Shown: positions 26,752 to 36,123, numbered from the stretch's first letter. The stretch is DNA of 64,000 bases from Desulforhopalus sp. IMCC35007 (GCF_005116575.1 NZ_SWCN01000015.1:62001-126000), one strand, 5' to 3'. The notes: a model not told the origin generated them from the letters alone. Program-made: numbers and translations.

Positions 26752-29700
26752 TTAGCTCAGGGTCGCGCCCAGCGAATGGATGCGCGGGTAGATCAGCGGC
26801 GTGCCGGTCATCTCGGCCTTGTAGCGGACCTTGTTGCCGGTGTTGTCGGTGAAGGTTCGCACCAGGGTGTACTCGGTCCAGTTCTCGTCGATGGGCCGGG
26901 TCTCCTGGATGGTCATCGCCTCCCAGGTCAGGCCGCCGTCGTTGCTGGCGAACCATTGCAGGGTGGTGCCGCTGGGGATTTGCATCTGCACATAGGCCTT
27001 GGTCGATTCCACCCCCTGGGTCAGCTCATTCTCGCGGGTCAGGTAGGCCCCGGTGGTCTTGTTGAGGTAGCCCACCAGGTTGACGTCGCGGAAGTTGATG
27101 GCCGGGGTGTCGTTGGAAAGCGAGCTGCTCAGACGCACGCGGATCTGGACCCGGGTGGCGAGGTTGGGCAGCCGTTCCTCCTCGGCGGGAACCATGGCAT
27201 CCCAGGTCACGCCGCCGTCGGTGGAGTATTCCCAGTCGAGGCCGGTGCCCTGGGGGATGGCCGAGTATTCGTCGAGGTTGATGTCGGAGAACTGCACGCC
27301 GGTGATCGGCTGGAAGCGAATCATCCCCTCGGACTGGAAGTTGTAGCCGTAGATCTTCATCGCCAGGTCGGAGCCGTTGAGCGGCGTCCAGGTCTCGGCA
27401 TTGGAGCTCTCCAGCAGCACGCCTTCCATGTAGGTCTGGCGGGTGATGATGCCCCAGCGGCCCATCTTGCCGAGGGTGGCGGTGCGCACCTTGTAATTGG
27501 TGCTGTTGGTCAGCAGCACCACGGAATAGCTGGTGTTGGCCTCTGCGTAGAACGGGTCGTCGAAGCGAATACGGGTCTCGCCGCTCAGACTGATCTCGTT
27601 CGGGGCCAGCACTTTCTCGGCGAACACCACACCGTTGGGCAGACCGGTGGTGACGCCGCGAATCTGCACCGTGACCGGGATGCTCGGGTCCCTGGCGGTG
27701 AACTGCAGTCCGATGCTGGAGATCACCTGATTTTGGGTGAAACTGAAGGTCTGGGCCAGGGGATCGCGGGGTACGAAGATGGTCTGGGTGCGCCAGACCA
27801 CCTGCACCACGGGCACGCGGATGATGCGGTTCTCGATGATGCGCTCGATACGGGTGATGACCAGCGGATCGTTGATCTGCAAGCTGGCGCGTGCCGAGTA
27901 GACGCCGTCGGCCATCTCCACGATCCGGTTGCCGTTGCGGGCGTTGGTCGGAATGGTGAAGGAGGCGCTGACCCGACCGGCCTCGTCGCTGATCAGGTTG
28001 CTGGCCATCACTTGGCCGTCGCAGCGCAGCACGATGCCGGACTTGCTCGGGGTGAAGTTGATGCCGGTGACGGCAATGCCGGTCTGGCCGCGCCGCCCGA
28101 GGTTGGGCGTGATCTGCAGCATGGCCGGGGGCTTGTCGAACACCGCGTAGGGGTTGATGTTGCGCTCCTCGGACCAATCGTTCTGCTCCACCAGCACGGT
28201 CTCGTTGCCCGGCAGCAGCACCAGGCTGCCGAAGAAGCTGGCGTTGCTGCCCGCCTGATCGACCGAGAGCACAGTGGAGTGCGGAATGCGGTCCGGAGCG
28301 ACGAAGCGGGCGATCTCGTTCACCCGGGCGTCCCATTCGGCGTGGTAGATGTCCGACTGGGTGGTGTTCGAGAAGTCGTCCGAGTAGATGCCTTTCTTGG
28401 TCTGGGCGTCCCGGTTCTGCAGTTCGTTGTTCATCTGGTACTGGGCATCGTTGTACTTCAAGTCCTCCACGTCCTGAATGATGTCGTGGATCTGGTCCAT
28501 GGTGATGCGGGTCAGGCCGAAGTTGCGGATCTCCATGTCGGTGGAGTTGGGCGGGCAGTCGATGCTGCACAGCCCCAGGGCGTTTTCCGGCACGATGGGC
28601 AGCTTCGGGAAATCGGCCGGAGCCCCTTCCAGCCGTTTGATTTCGGTTGTGGTGGCGTAAACGATGTCGCGACGGCCGAGGTAATAGTCGTAGTCCAGGC
28701 TGCAGTTGGAGCCGTTCACCGGCTGGTCGCCGAGGCTGCCTCGCCCGAAGTTGATCACGTTGAGGTTGCCCAGCTCGAGCTGCACCGGCGACATGGTGAG
28801 TCCGGCCGTGTTGGTGGCGGGAGGCGAAGCGGTGCCGATCTCCTCGACACCGTCGTCGACGTAGGAGAGCGCCTCGCTGCCCACTTCCATCAGTCGCTTG
28901 TAGTCGGTGCGTGCGCCGTTGGTGGCGGCCCGGTAGACGCGATAGCCGGTCGCGCCGCTGACCGGTAGCCAGGAGAGCTTGTTCATCTCCCCGGCGGTGG
29001 TGGCCCGGGCCACGACCGCAGCGGCGTTGAAGGCCGTCTCGCCGGTGGCGTTGTAGGCGGTCACCAGATAGAAATAGTTTCCGGCCGCCGGATGGTTGGC
29101 CTGTCCGAACCAGCCGCTGTCCACGTAGTCGGTGCCCTTGACCATCTGCTTGGTGTAGGTCCAGCGCACCGTGTAGGTGGTGCCGATGGCCGGTTCGTTA
29201 CCGGAGCCGAGCCAGTCGACATGGTTGCCCGACTGCTGCCAGTCCACGCCCTCTTGGAAGATGGTCGCTCCCTGGCTGACCTCGAGGATGTCCACGACGG
29301 GATTGGGGTCGAGCAGGTCTTCGCCGCCGCCCACCGAGCCGCGAGTGACGTTGCGGGTAATCTCGACGATGGCCTCCACCTGGGTCGTCTCCTTGAGCGG
29401 CGTGGAGTTGACCGGATAGCGGCGCTTGTTGATGTCGAAGGTCTTCTGCTCGCCGCGCACCGACTTGGTGGCGATGGATTTGGGCACCAGGGTCGAGGTG
29501 GGCAGATCGCGCTGATGCCGGAAACCCTGGATGTAGGCGCGTCCGGCGTTGGTGATCGCCTCCACGCTGTCGTCGTCGACCCCGCCGATGAAGGTGTCGA
29601 AACCCCGCACCAGATAGCTTCCTGCCTGGTCGAAGGTGCGCTCGGCGAGATTCTGAATCAGGGAATTGAGCCCCTCGGCGGCGGCGAATGAGAGCTGATC

Positions 29701-30300
29701 CTCGGTGATCGAGGAGACGGTGATCCGACTGCCCGGCAGCGTGCCCAACAGATCCCGCAGGTAGAGGTTGGACTTCTCCTGCACCGTGGGCGTGACGTCT
29801 CCGCTCTCGCGGTCGAACTTGTAGATCGGGATCACCCGACGCTCGGCCACGTTGTTGGGCAGCGTCTGGCCGCTGGTATCCGTCGCCTTGAGAGAGAGAA
29901 CCCATTTTTCCCGTTCGGCGGTGGGCTCGCCGGTGGCCGGATTGATCAGGGCCGGGTCCTGGGTGTAGCCGTAGTTGTACTTCAGCAGTTCCACATAGAC
30001 GTAATCGGCCCCGCTGGTGGTGGCCGGATCATAGGTCAGGGTCGCGCCGCTCACCTGTTCCAGATGGCCGTCGATGTAGACCACGCCCGGGGCCAGGGTC
30101 AGGACGTTGGTGGCCGCGCTGACCTCGAGGCCCATGATGATGGAGCCTTCCTTGAACAGGATGTCGGCGATCTTGCGCCGCTCCAGGTTGATGATGTCCT
30201 GCTGCTCGTTGAGTTCGGAATCCAGCAGGTCGCGATCCTGATGGTAACGGATGCGCTTGTAGTTTTTGGTCGGGTCGAATGTCTCGCGTGAGATGCTCAT
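26752..30300 (-). CDS. DUF4815 phage protein, fibre or baseplate-attached
   Basis: A 1182-residue virion protein. The N-terminus, with FDPTKNYKRIRYHQDRDLLD and SELNEQQDI, is the DUF4815 start seen in contractile-phage fibre loci. A fibronectin-III-like segment (YFYLVTAYNATGE, then LSWLPVSGATGYRVYRA) lies at about 410-480 and an IPT/TIG-like segment (GIAVTGINFTPSKSGIVL) at about 735-755. The C-terminal third is beta-rich, with two SGAxWxWxxSxDGGxTW-like stretches (LDWEYSTDGGVTWD, LQWFASNDGGLTWE). It probably carries surface or host-binding domains. Its position last among the large tail genes supports that. Confidence 0.8.
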   Translation of the reverse strand: MSISRETFDPTKNYKRIRYHQDRDLLDSELNEQQDIINLERRKIADILFKEGSIIMGLEVSAATNVLTLAPGVVYIDGHLEQVSGATLTYDPATTSGADYVYVELLKYNYGYTQDPALINPATGEPTAEREKWVLSLKATDTSGQTLPNNVAERRVIPIYKFDRESGDVTPTVQEKSNLYLRDLLGTLPGSRITVSSITEDQLSFAAAEGLNSLIQNLAERTFDQAGSYLVRGFDTFIGGVDDDSVEAITNAGRAYIQGFRHQRDLPTSTLVPKSIATKSVRGEQKTFDINKRRYPVNSTPLKETTQVEAIVEITRNVTRGSVGGGEDLLDPNPVVDILEVSQGATIFQEGVDWQQSGNHVDWLGSGNEPAIGTTYTVRWTYTKQMVKGTDYVDSGWFGQANHPAAGNYFYLVTAYNATGETAFNAAAVVARATTAGEMNKLSWLPVSGATGYRVYRAATNGARTDYKRLMEVGSEALSYVDDGVEEIGTASPPATNTAGLTMSPVQLELGNLNVINFGRGSLGDQPVNGSNCSLDYDYYLGRRDIVYATTTEIKRLEGAPADFPKLPIVPENALGLCSIDCPPNSTDMEIRNFGLTRITMDQIHDIIQDVEDLKYNDAQYQMNNELQNRDAQTKKGIYSDDFSNTTQSDIYHAEWDARVNEIARFVAPDRIPHSTVLSVDQAGSNASFFGSLVLLPGNETVLVEQNDWSEERNINPYAVFDKPPAMLQITPNLGRRGQTGIAVTGINFTPSKSGIVLRCDGQVMASNLISDEAGRVSASFTIPTNARNGNRIVEMADGVYSARASLQINDPLVITRIERIIENRIIRVPVVQVVWRTQTIFVPRDPLAQTFSFTQNQVISSIGLQFTARDPSIPVTVQIRGVTTGLPNGVVFAEKVLAPNEISLSGETRIRFDDPFYAEANTSYSVVLLTNSTNYKVRTATLGKMGRWGIITRQTYMEGVLLESSNAETWTPLNGSDLAMKIYGYNFQSEGMIRFQPITGVQFSDINLDEYSAIPQGTGLDWEYSTDGGVTWDAMVPAEEERLPNLATRVQIRVRLSSSLSNDTPAINFRDVNLVGYLNKTTGAYLTRENELTQGVESTKAYVQMQIPSGTTLQWFASNDGGLTWEAMTIQETRPIDENWTEYTLVRTFTDNTGNKVRYKAEMTGTPLIYPRIHSLGATLS

Positions 30301-30315
30301 GTTTGAATCCTCCAG

Positions 30316-30849
30316 TTAGATCTTGATGATCCCGACCAGCTCCACGCGGGTGTCGGAAATCTTGTTGAAGTCGGGAATGTTCTTCACCTCGTACAGGTAG
30401 CCCGGGCGCAGCACCTCGCCGGTCGGGTTGGTGTCCTGATGAAACACGCCGCCCATGGCGAGATCCCCGGTGACGCTTTGCACGTACTGCACATCGCCGC
30501 CGAAGAAGCCGTATTCGCGGATGGTGACACCGTTGGCCTCGGCCTCGTCGAAGCGAAAGAAGATGCCGATGGTGTTGGTCTCCTCGCCGGTTTCCAGGTA
30601 GCGCACGCCGTTGACCAGGAGCGCCCCTTCGGCGTCCTCCTTGAGGAAGGTCCGCTTGTAGTAGCGCTTGCGGGCGCGTTCGTTTCTGAGCCCGGTCTGG
30701 CCGATGTCCGGCGCGGGCGGATTCTGCGGGTCGGTAAAGCTGGCATCCCCGTCGCCGATGGCGCAGTGGGTGATGCCGTCCACGGCCTGGCCGAGGAGGA
30801 GTTTGGCCGTCAGTATCCGGCCGGTTTTGACGATGAGTCCCAGTGCCAT
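30316..30849 (-). CDS. Tail-associated protein, tail-collar-fibre-like
   Basis: A 177-residue protein beginning MALGLIVKTGRILTAKLL, followed by THCAIGDGDASFTDP and NERARKRYYKRTFL. This arrangement resembles the N-terminal module of phage tail-collar fibre proteins (DUF3751-like), which attach fibres to the baseplate. It sits 15 nt upstream of the DUF4815 gene. Family assignment is tentative; virion role is well supported by position. Confidence 0.6.
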   Translation of the reverse strand: MALGLIVKTGRILTAKLLLGQAVDGITHCAIGDGDASFTDPQNPPAPDIGQTGLRNERARKRYYKRTFLKEDAEGALLVNGVRYLETGEETNTIGIFFRFDEAEANGVTIREYGFFGGDVQYVQSVTGDLAMGGVFHQDTNPTGEVLRPGYLYEVKNIPDFNKISDTRVELVGIIKI

Positions 30850-30861
30850 TGCTGTTCTCCT

Positions 30862-31323
30862 TTAGGTCTGAATTTCGTGGTCTTGATCGATGAGCACCGC
30901 GAACAGGATCTGGCGCGTGTCGGCCAGCAGCCCGGCCGGGATCGCGATGCGCTGAACGGTGTCCGATAGGCTGATGTGTGCGCCGGATGTACGGACGCTG
31001 GTGTCGATGCTCCGCAGCCAGGGGCGCGTCACCCGCACCGCCGTGTCGGCATCGACGCCCAGACGGCCATGGACGACAAGCCACAGGTCGGTGTTCCGGT
31101 TCAGGTGGTTGTTCACGCGAAGCGCGAGGTCGGACCGACGTTCGAGCCGATGGGCGACCCGTACTGCGCTGTCGGCCCGGACCATCACCGTGCGCCTAGC
31201 CGGAGCCCCGGAAAACAGCTCGAAGAGCGCTCCGGGTTGCGCCGCTCCAATGGAGAGCAGTTCCGGCAGCCGCGTGCCTCTGCGGGTGGTGATGGATGCC
31301 AGTTGTCCCTTATGCACGGCCAC
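30862..31323 (-). CDS. Six-fold 14-residue repeat protein of the fibre region
   Basis: A 153-residue protein read from GTG 31323, which has GGGAGG eight bases upstream and gives an N-terminus (M)AVHKGQLASITTRRG like that of the preceding small gene. Residues about 55-140 are six tandem 14-residue units, each with a core such as ADSAVRV, SDLALRV, TDLWLVV, ADTAVRV, IDTSVRT, SDTVQRI. This periodicity suggests a beta-solenoid or stacked-strand shaft. It overlaps the previous gene by 14 nt. No known family recognised. Confidence 0.65.
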   Translation of the reverse strand: MAVHKGQLASITTRRGTRLPELLSIGAAQPGALFELFSGAPARRTVMVRADSAVRVAHRLERRSDLALRVNNHLNRNTDLWLVVHGRLGVDADTAVRVTRPWLRSIDTSVRTSGAHISLSDTVQRIAIPAGLLADTRQILFAVLIDQDHEIQT

Positions 31324-31441
31324 GGCGAATCCTCCCGCTGAGCTTGATTGCCTGGCCACGGTTCATGGACATAAGCGTTTCCGGACTACGCTGGCCGGTG
31401 ATCGTGCTGATGGGTTTGAGCTTTCCGCTATGCATTGCCAT
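31310..31441 (-). CDS. 43-residue protein related to its neighbour's N-terminus
   Basis: A short gene: ATG 31441 with AAGGAG six bases upstream, ending TAA at 31310. Its start MAMHSGKLKPISTITGQRSP parallels the start of the next protein (AVHKGQLASITTRRGTRLP), so the two share an anchoring motif. The rest is basic (GRIRRGRA). It fits exactly between its neighbours (4 nt after one, 14-nt overlap with the other). Small size keeps confidence moderate. Confidence 0.55.
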   Translation of the reverse strand: MAMHSGKLKPISTITGQRSPETLMSMNRGQAIKLSGRIRRGRA

Positions 31442-31445
31442 GGCG

Positions 31446-32435
31446 TTACTCCTTCACCGCGCACCAGCCGCCGGTGGTCAGGTTGAACACGCGGTAGCTG
31501 TCTGCTCCGATTTGAATGGTGTCTTCCGAGGCGACGTTGCCGCCGCCCACGGAGAAGATCTCGATGAGTTCGCCGCGCAGTTCCTGGTAGGCAGCGGAAC
31601 CGGACATCGAGGCGAGCCAGGGAAAAAGGATGGTGGTGCCGTAGCGCATCTCCGGATCGGTTTCGCCCTGGAGACCGCCATTTGCCGCGCCGCAGCGGCC
31701 CTGCTGGCCGGAGGCGGAAGTCCAGCCGTCGAACTTGTTCACGGCGTAGAAAGTGCCCGGCGCGTTGTAGTAACTGTTTATGACCGGCTGCGGGTCCTCA
31801 CCGATCTTGGCCCCCGAGGCGTAATCCCGAACGAGGGTCTCGACGGTAATGGTGTTCGGCGTGGCGGCGGTGTCGATGGCGCTCACCTGCACACGTTCGA
31901 TGCCCGCGTCGTCCTTGATCACATAGTCCTGTCCGGGGGTGACCACGGTGGCGTCGTTGACCTGAAGCACCACGCCGCTTCCGGCGGTGACCGCCGCCTG
32001 CGTGAGCGCGACGGCCCCGGACCAGAAGCGTTTCAGCAGTCCGCTGTAATGGCCGTAGTAGGTGGAGACGAGCTTGGTCACCACCAAGACGTGGTCCAGA
32101 TCGGCGAACAGCCAGAAGATGAAGTCGGCGCTGTCCTCCACCCGCAGATAGGTGTAACTGGTGTGCGAAGCCTCGTTGATGCCGGTGTGGGCGGTCGCGT
32201 TCCAATACTGGAATGCGGCGACGTGAATCCGCCCGGAGGTGGTGCTGATACGGAACTGCAGATAGACGTCCTCAGCTCCGGATTCCCCGTGCGATTTGAA
32301 GACGAAATACGGCTGCGGGTCGGCCGACTGATCGTCGTGCAGGGTCCATCCGGTGGTGGTCACCAGAAAGGTCCGCAGTTGATTGAGCAGGTCGAGCCGA
32401 CCGTGGGCGAGTCCTTGAATGCTGTGGTATGCCAT
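31446..32435 (-). CDS. Hypothetical virion surface or fibre protein
   Basis: A 329-residue, aromatic and beta-rich protein. It starts MAYHSIQGLAHGRLDLLNQL and includes DSADFIFWLFADLDHVLVV and FPWLASMSGSAAYQEL. These patterns occur in uncharacterised proteins of contractile-phage fibre clusters. No catalytic motif and no signal peptide. It follows the 197-residue gene by 10 nt. Structural role is inferred from position. Confidence 0.65.
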   Translation of the reverse strand: MAYHSIQGLAHGRLDLLNQLRTFLVTTTGWTLHDDQSADPQPYFVFKSHGESGAEDVYLQFRISTTSGRIHVAAFQYWNATAHTGINEASHTSYTYLRVEDSADFIFWLFADLDHVLVVTKLVSTYYGHYSGLLKRFWSGAVALTQAAVTAGSGVVLQVNDATVVTPGQDYVIKDDAGIERVQVSAIDTAATPNTITVETLVRDYASGAKIGEDPQPVINSYYNAPGTFYAVNKFDGWTSASGQQGRCGAANGGLQGETDPEMRYGTTILFPWLASMSGSAAYQELRGELIEIFSVGGGNVASEDTIQIGADSYRVFNLTTGGWCAVKE

Positions 32436-32445
32436 GGCGGCCTCC

Positions 32446-33039
32446 TTAGAGAATCGGGTTTTCCGTGCCGGTCAGGCGCAGCTTGATGTCGAGTTTGTTT
32501 TGCACCGGCGTGCCCGGGAGCACGGTGCAGCGCCGCCAGAAAGACAGCGTCTGCTGGAAGGCCTTGTCGCCGAGATTCAGCGGTGCGCCCTGGGTGGCGG
32601 TGTCGAGTCCGGCCTGGGTCAGGGCCAATCGGTACCAGACCGCTTCGTCGGTGCCGGTTTCGTCGATGGGATCGAGCACCAGTCCGGTGTAGTCGTAGCC
32701 TGAATAGACAGTCGTCCCGGCGTCGTGCGCGGCCGGAGCGGTGTTGGCCACGCCCCGCTGAACGGTGAGATTGGCGGTGCCGCCGCCGCTTTCGACGAGC
32801 ATCTGCTCGCCGTCGATGATGATGAGTTCGCCGTCGGCAAAGCGCGGTTCGGCCAGGGCAATGGAGGGCTGCGCCGCGTCGATGGCCGAGGCGAGGCTGG
32901 TCTGCTCGTTGGCGACGTAGAGTTGCCGATCCTTGATGTCGCCGTCGGTGCCGTTGTAGCTCTCGGCCTCGGGGCTGCTGAAATCCCCCTCGGAAATCTG
33001 CTGGGTCAGCGCTTCGTCAAGATAGAGGTGAATCGCCAT
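32446..33039 (-). CDS. Hypothetical virion protein
   Basis: A 197-residue protein read from ATG 33039, which has AAGGAGA six bases upstream; the longer in-frame reading overlaps the gpI-like gene and starts poorly. The sequence is acidic and beta-rich, with MAIHLYLDEALTQQI at the start and ELIIIDGEQMLVESGGGTA in the middle, then TVQRGVANTAPAAHDAGTTV, a pattern found in phage surface proteins. Function unknown; likely part of the tail tip or fibre network. Confidence 0.65.
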   Translation of the reverse strand: MAIHLYLDEALTQQISEGDFSSPEAESYNGTDGDIKDRQLYVANEQTSLASAIDAAQPSIALAEPRFADGELIIIDGEQMLVESGGGTANLTVQRGVANTAPAAHDAGTTVYSGYDYTGLVLDPIDETGTDEAVWYRLALTQAGLDTATQGAPLNLGDKAFQQTLSFWRRCTVLPGTPVQNKLDIKLRLTGTENPIL

Positions 33040-33049
33040 GGGTTCTCCT

Positions 33050-34624
33050 TCAGGTGGGCCACTGGGTGGCACGATAGTTATTGGTGGCGGCCTCGAACCC
33101 GGCCTGCGTCGGTGCGTGCAGATCCTGCTGACGGAACAGCCAGCGGTAGGAAGGCCGCGACCAGCGGAATCCGGCCTGGTTGAGGCGCATGCGGCTGACG
33201 CGCATGGGGCGGGTCCGGTCCACGGAGAGACGCAGGCCGGTGGTGTTGAGCGGACTCGCGCCCAGCTTCATGGTCTCGACCCGATGGCGCTGGAGAGAGC
33301 CCGTGTCCACGTAGACTTCAAGCGAGGCCCGTTCGCCGGTCAGATTCGCATTGCTCAGATACCGGGTGTTCAGGGTGTTCGCGTTGAGCTGGAACACAGG
33401 CCCTCTCCGCCGCCATCGGTCGATCCGGTCGACGGCCAAGGTGACGTCCGCGTCGCAGCCAGCGGTGGAGGCGAGCAGCAAATTGCTGGTGCCGCCCTGG
33501 TTGGCGGTGAGGTCGAGACCAGCGTTGAGCCTGGCGCGGCCGAGCTGGAAGCAGAGGCGGTGTCGGGATTCCAGGGGCAGGCGCAGGTCGTACTTGGCCT
33601 CCGCCCGCTCGACCGGTTCCGCCTGCGTGTCGAAAAAGAAATCCTTCTGCCGGAAGCAGTAGCGCAGCGCGGTCTCGCCATGGGTCAGCGGCTTGCGGTT
33701 GAGATGGCTCTCGCCCAGCCCGAAACCGCTTTCCAGCACATCCCCTTCGAAATCGCGGCCGGTGTAGATGGGCGTGCAGAAGGAAACCCGGTCCTCGCCG
33801 ACACGGGTGTACGGCAGCCGCCAGTCGTTGAGGGCCTTGTGGTTCAGGCGCATCCGGTTCTGGCGGCCGTGAAAACGGGAGACCTTCACGGCGGCCCGGT
33901 CGATCTCCGGGATCATCTCCGTGGTGCTGGTGAGCTGCAGCAGCTCCCAGGCCCTCTGCTTGTTGGTCAGGTGACGGCAGGAACCGAGCGAGGAACGTCC
34001 GAGGACGAAGGTCTCGTCGAGAAACGCCAGCACGATCCGGCGCACGGCGTTGGCATGCCCGAAGTCGAGCATCGCGCCGCCTTCGATCCATTCCAGGAGG
34101 AACTGGAGCCAGAAACAGCGCGTGCCCGCCGGGTGGTGAAACACCAGGGCGTCGCGCAGTCCCTCGGTCTGGTTGAGACACAGCACGCGAAACACGCCGA
34201 GGCTGAACACCAGCCCAGGTAGCTTGGCGCTGCTGAGTCTGGAGCGGGCATTGAGACGCAGAGCCGAGCGGAAGGTTTCCTGGAGTTCCCCCTGCCAACC
34301 GAGCGCGTTAAAGTCGCGTTCGATGGCCGGAATGGTGCCCTTGCGGCGATAGATTTCGACCGCCTCCCGCACGCGGCGGCGCTGGCAGTCTGGCGAACAG
34401 GTGCCGTCCACTTCGAGGCCGACGAGCCTTGCCAGCAGCGGCAGAAAGCGCTCGTCGCAATGATCCACATCGAAGATGGTCGGGAAGTCGTCGATGGCCT
34501 GCTTGAGCTCGTCCAGCGTTCCGGCTGGAAGGCTCAGAAATGTGCGCAGGTCACCGGCCTCGTCGTTGTGCTCGTAAAGCGGCGGCAGCAGGCCGAGCAG
34601 ATTGTCCTTGAACCAATCCGACAT
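33050..34624 (-). CDS. Baseplate wedge protein, gpI-like tail protein
   Basis: A 524-residue protein. The N-terminal 190 residues match the P2 gpI-type pattern: LLPPLYEHNDEAGDLRTFL, LPLLARLVGLEVDG, and RREAVEIYRRKGT-like REAVEIYRRKGTIPAIERDF. The C-terminal 330 residues are Arg/Leu-rich with repeated short strands such as TLNTRYLSNANL and SPLNTTGLRLSVDRT, an extension beyond the usual length that may hold surface or fibre-attachment repeats. ATG 34624 overlaps the gpJ stop by one base; a TTG just upstream is less likely. Confidence 0.82.
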   Translation of the reverse strand: MSDWFKDNLLGLLPPLYEHNDEAGDLRTFLSLPAGTLDELKQAIDDFPTIFDVDHCDERFLPLLARLVGLEVDGTCSPDCQRRRVREAVEIYRRKGTIPAIERDFNALGWQGELQETFRSALRLNARSRLSSAKLPGLVFSLGVFRVLCLNQTEGLRDALVFHHPAGTRCFWLQFLLEWIEGGAMLDFGHANAVRRIVLAFLDETFVLGRSSLGSCRHLTNKQRAWELLQLTSTTEMIPEIDRAAVKVSRFHGRQNRMRLNHKALNDWRLPYTRVGEDRVSFCTPIYTGRDFEGDVLESGFGLGESHLNRKPLTHGETALRYCFRQKDFFFDTQAEPVERAEAKYDLRLPLESRHRLCFQLGRARLNAGLDLTANQGGTSNLLLASTAGCDADVTLAVDRIDRWRRRGPVFQLNANTLNTRYLSNANLTGERASLEVYVDTGSLQRHRVETMKLGASPLNTTGLRLSVDRTRPMRVSRMRLNQAGFRWSRPSYRWLFRQQDLHAPTQAGFEAATNNYRATQWPT

Positions 34625-36033
34625 CAACCGGCCCTCCGCAGATCGAGGTTGACGCTGCCGAGAACCGGAATTTCGCCGTGGCGCAGCTCGATGTCCTGCT
34701 GGGGCGCGTAGAGATGCATGTGGCTGACGCCGCGCACGCCATCGATCAGGGCCACCAGGTCGGAGAAGTGGATGGTCTGGCCGAAGGAGACCCGGTCGAA
34801 AGAAAAGAAATCGGTGAGCGCGGCTTCGATGCGGCTGCGCACGTTTTCCAGCGGTTCACCGGGCCAAATGTAGACCTCGGCGTCGATGGAAACGGGCCGA
34901 TAGATCGGATCGAACAGGTTGATCTCGACTGTGATGACCTTGCGGCGTTCAAGAAACTCTGCGAGGTCTCGCTTGAGCAGCGCCGAGGGCATGCCGCCGC
35001 CATTGGGGGCGATGGCCAGTTGGACGTTGTAATAGCGGATGTTCTGGCAGGCATTGGTGTCGAGCACCTTGGCCTTGGCGACGCCGGGGTAACCTTCGGC
35101 GAGCGCCTGGTAATCCTCCAGGGTGACGGCTTTCCAGAGACTGCGCAGCTCCGCCGGTGCCTGTCGGCGGGCGTGTTCGAGGGCTTCCCGCGAAGCGCCG
35201 CCGGTGGCGGGCACAGGATTGGTTACGGTCAGGGGAACCTGGCCTCCGTCGAGGTAGATCGGGCTCAGCAGTTGAGTGATCCGGTTCGGACCGAGATTTC
35301 CCTGGTCCCCGATGGTCTGCAGATAGCTGACGGCGATGGCGCTTCCCTGAGCGGGTACAGCGCCGCTTTGTCCATCGCCGAAAATCAGCGTGGAGATGTC
35401 GAGGGCGTCGAGATCTGCCATGAAATGGCGGCTGTCGGCCAGGCTGTCCTGGAAGTGATCGACCTCGCTCCAGGCGTCGTCCCCCACCTTAACGGTGATG
35501 GTGCCCTGGGCGATGACGTCGCCGGTCAGGCGGATGCGCTGGAATGGCAGTCCCGTCGACGTGAAGGTCTCGGTGCGGCGCACGCCTTGCCGACCCGGAA
35601 TATCCACCGAGAGCACGCTTCGTGGGATCAGGCCGTCCTCGACCGTCTCGAAATCCGCTTCGCAGTCACTCAGCAAGGCGCGGCAGGCCGTCCCCGCCGG
35701 AATGGTCAGATCCTTGCCGAGCGGGGCGGAGAGCCGGAAGCGCAGCGTGGTGGTGGAGGCCACCGGCGAGTCCAGCCGGTAGCCGATGAGCTTGCAGAGG
35801 TTGATGACGTTCTGGCGCTGGCGGGCCGTGGGCAGAAAGGCCTCCGCCGCCTGGGCGTCCAGGTAGTAGGCCAGCATGTCGCCCACGCCGCAGAACAGAT
35901 CGAGCAGGACGACGCCGAGATCGGAGTGGTTGAAATCGGTCCAGCGGTCGGTGAGCTGCGGGATCTTCGCCAGCAGCTCCTGGCGGATCGATTCGTAATC
36001 CTTGTTGATGTATCCGATGCTTGCGCGGCCCAT
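34624..36033 (-). CDS. Baseplate J-like wedge protein
   Basis: A 469-residue protein of the gpJ/T4 gp6 family, which forms the baseplate wedge ring. Recognisable parts are WTDFNHSDLGVVLLDLFCGV near the N-terminus, AAEAFLPTARQRQNVINL, VTLEDYQALAEGYPGVAKAK and a C-terminal SFGQTIHFSDLVALIDGVRG. Length and order are normal. It opens the block that follows the 36-bp element at 36088-36123, with CGGAGAGA ahead of ATG 36033. Confidence 0.9.
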   Translation of the reverse strand: MGRASIGYINKDYESIRQELLAKIPQLTDRWTDFNHSDLGVVLLDLFCGVGDMLAYYLDAQAAEAFLPTARQRQNVINLCKLIGYRLDSPVASTTTLRFRLSAPLGKDLTIPAGTACRALLSDCEADFETVEDGLIPRSVLSVDIPGRQGVRRTETFTSTGLPFQRIRLTGDVIAQGTITVKVGDDAWSEVDHFQDSLADSRHFMADLDALDISTLIFGDGQSGAVPAQGSAIAVSYLQTIGDQGNLGPNRITQLLSPIYLDGGQVPLTVTNPVPATGGASREALEHARRQAPAELRSLWKAVTLEDYQALAEGYPGVAKAKVLDTNACQNIRYYNVQLAIAPNGGGMPSALLKRDLAEFLERRKVITVEINLFDPIYRPVSIDAEVYIWPGEPLENVRSRIEAALTDFFSFDRVSFGQTIHFSDLVALIDGVRGVSHMHLYAPQQDIELRHGEIPVLGSVNLDLRRAG

Positions 36034-36058
36034 GTTCTCTCCGGTTTTCGGCGGTTAT

Positions 36059-36081
36059 GCGAGAGCGCCTGATGCTCTCGC
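36059..36081 (-). other. Hairpin in the leader of the gpJ block
   Basis: A perfect 8-bp inverted repeat GCGAGAGC/GCTCTCGC with a 7-nt loop, lying between the 36-bp element and the gpJ start. It would be in the 5' leader of a transcript started at the element. It is too T-poor for an intrinsic terminator and may protect or position the mRNA. Confidence 0.5.
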
Positions 36082-36087
36082 CACGCC

Positions 36088-36123
36088 GGTTACTTACCGG
36101 AAGGGGCCTGGATGTGTCGGAGG
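36088..36123 (-). promoter_or_regulatory. 36-bp intergenic element, copy 5
   Basis: Plus-strand halves GGTTACTTACCGGAAG and GATGTGTCGGAGG, same spacing as the other copies. It begins 10 nt after the gp25-like gene stop and lies 55 nt before the gpJ start. Read on the coding strand it gives CCGACA, 18 nt, TAAGTA, a weak promoter-like layout. Candidate late promoter. Confidence 0.65.

Noticed and set aside
26632-28968. 778-codon plus-strand frame opposite the DUF4815 gene
   Set aside because: His/Gly/Val/Ala-rich shadow with no family resemblance; the minus-strand gene is convincing.
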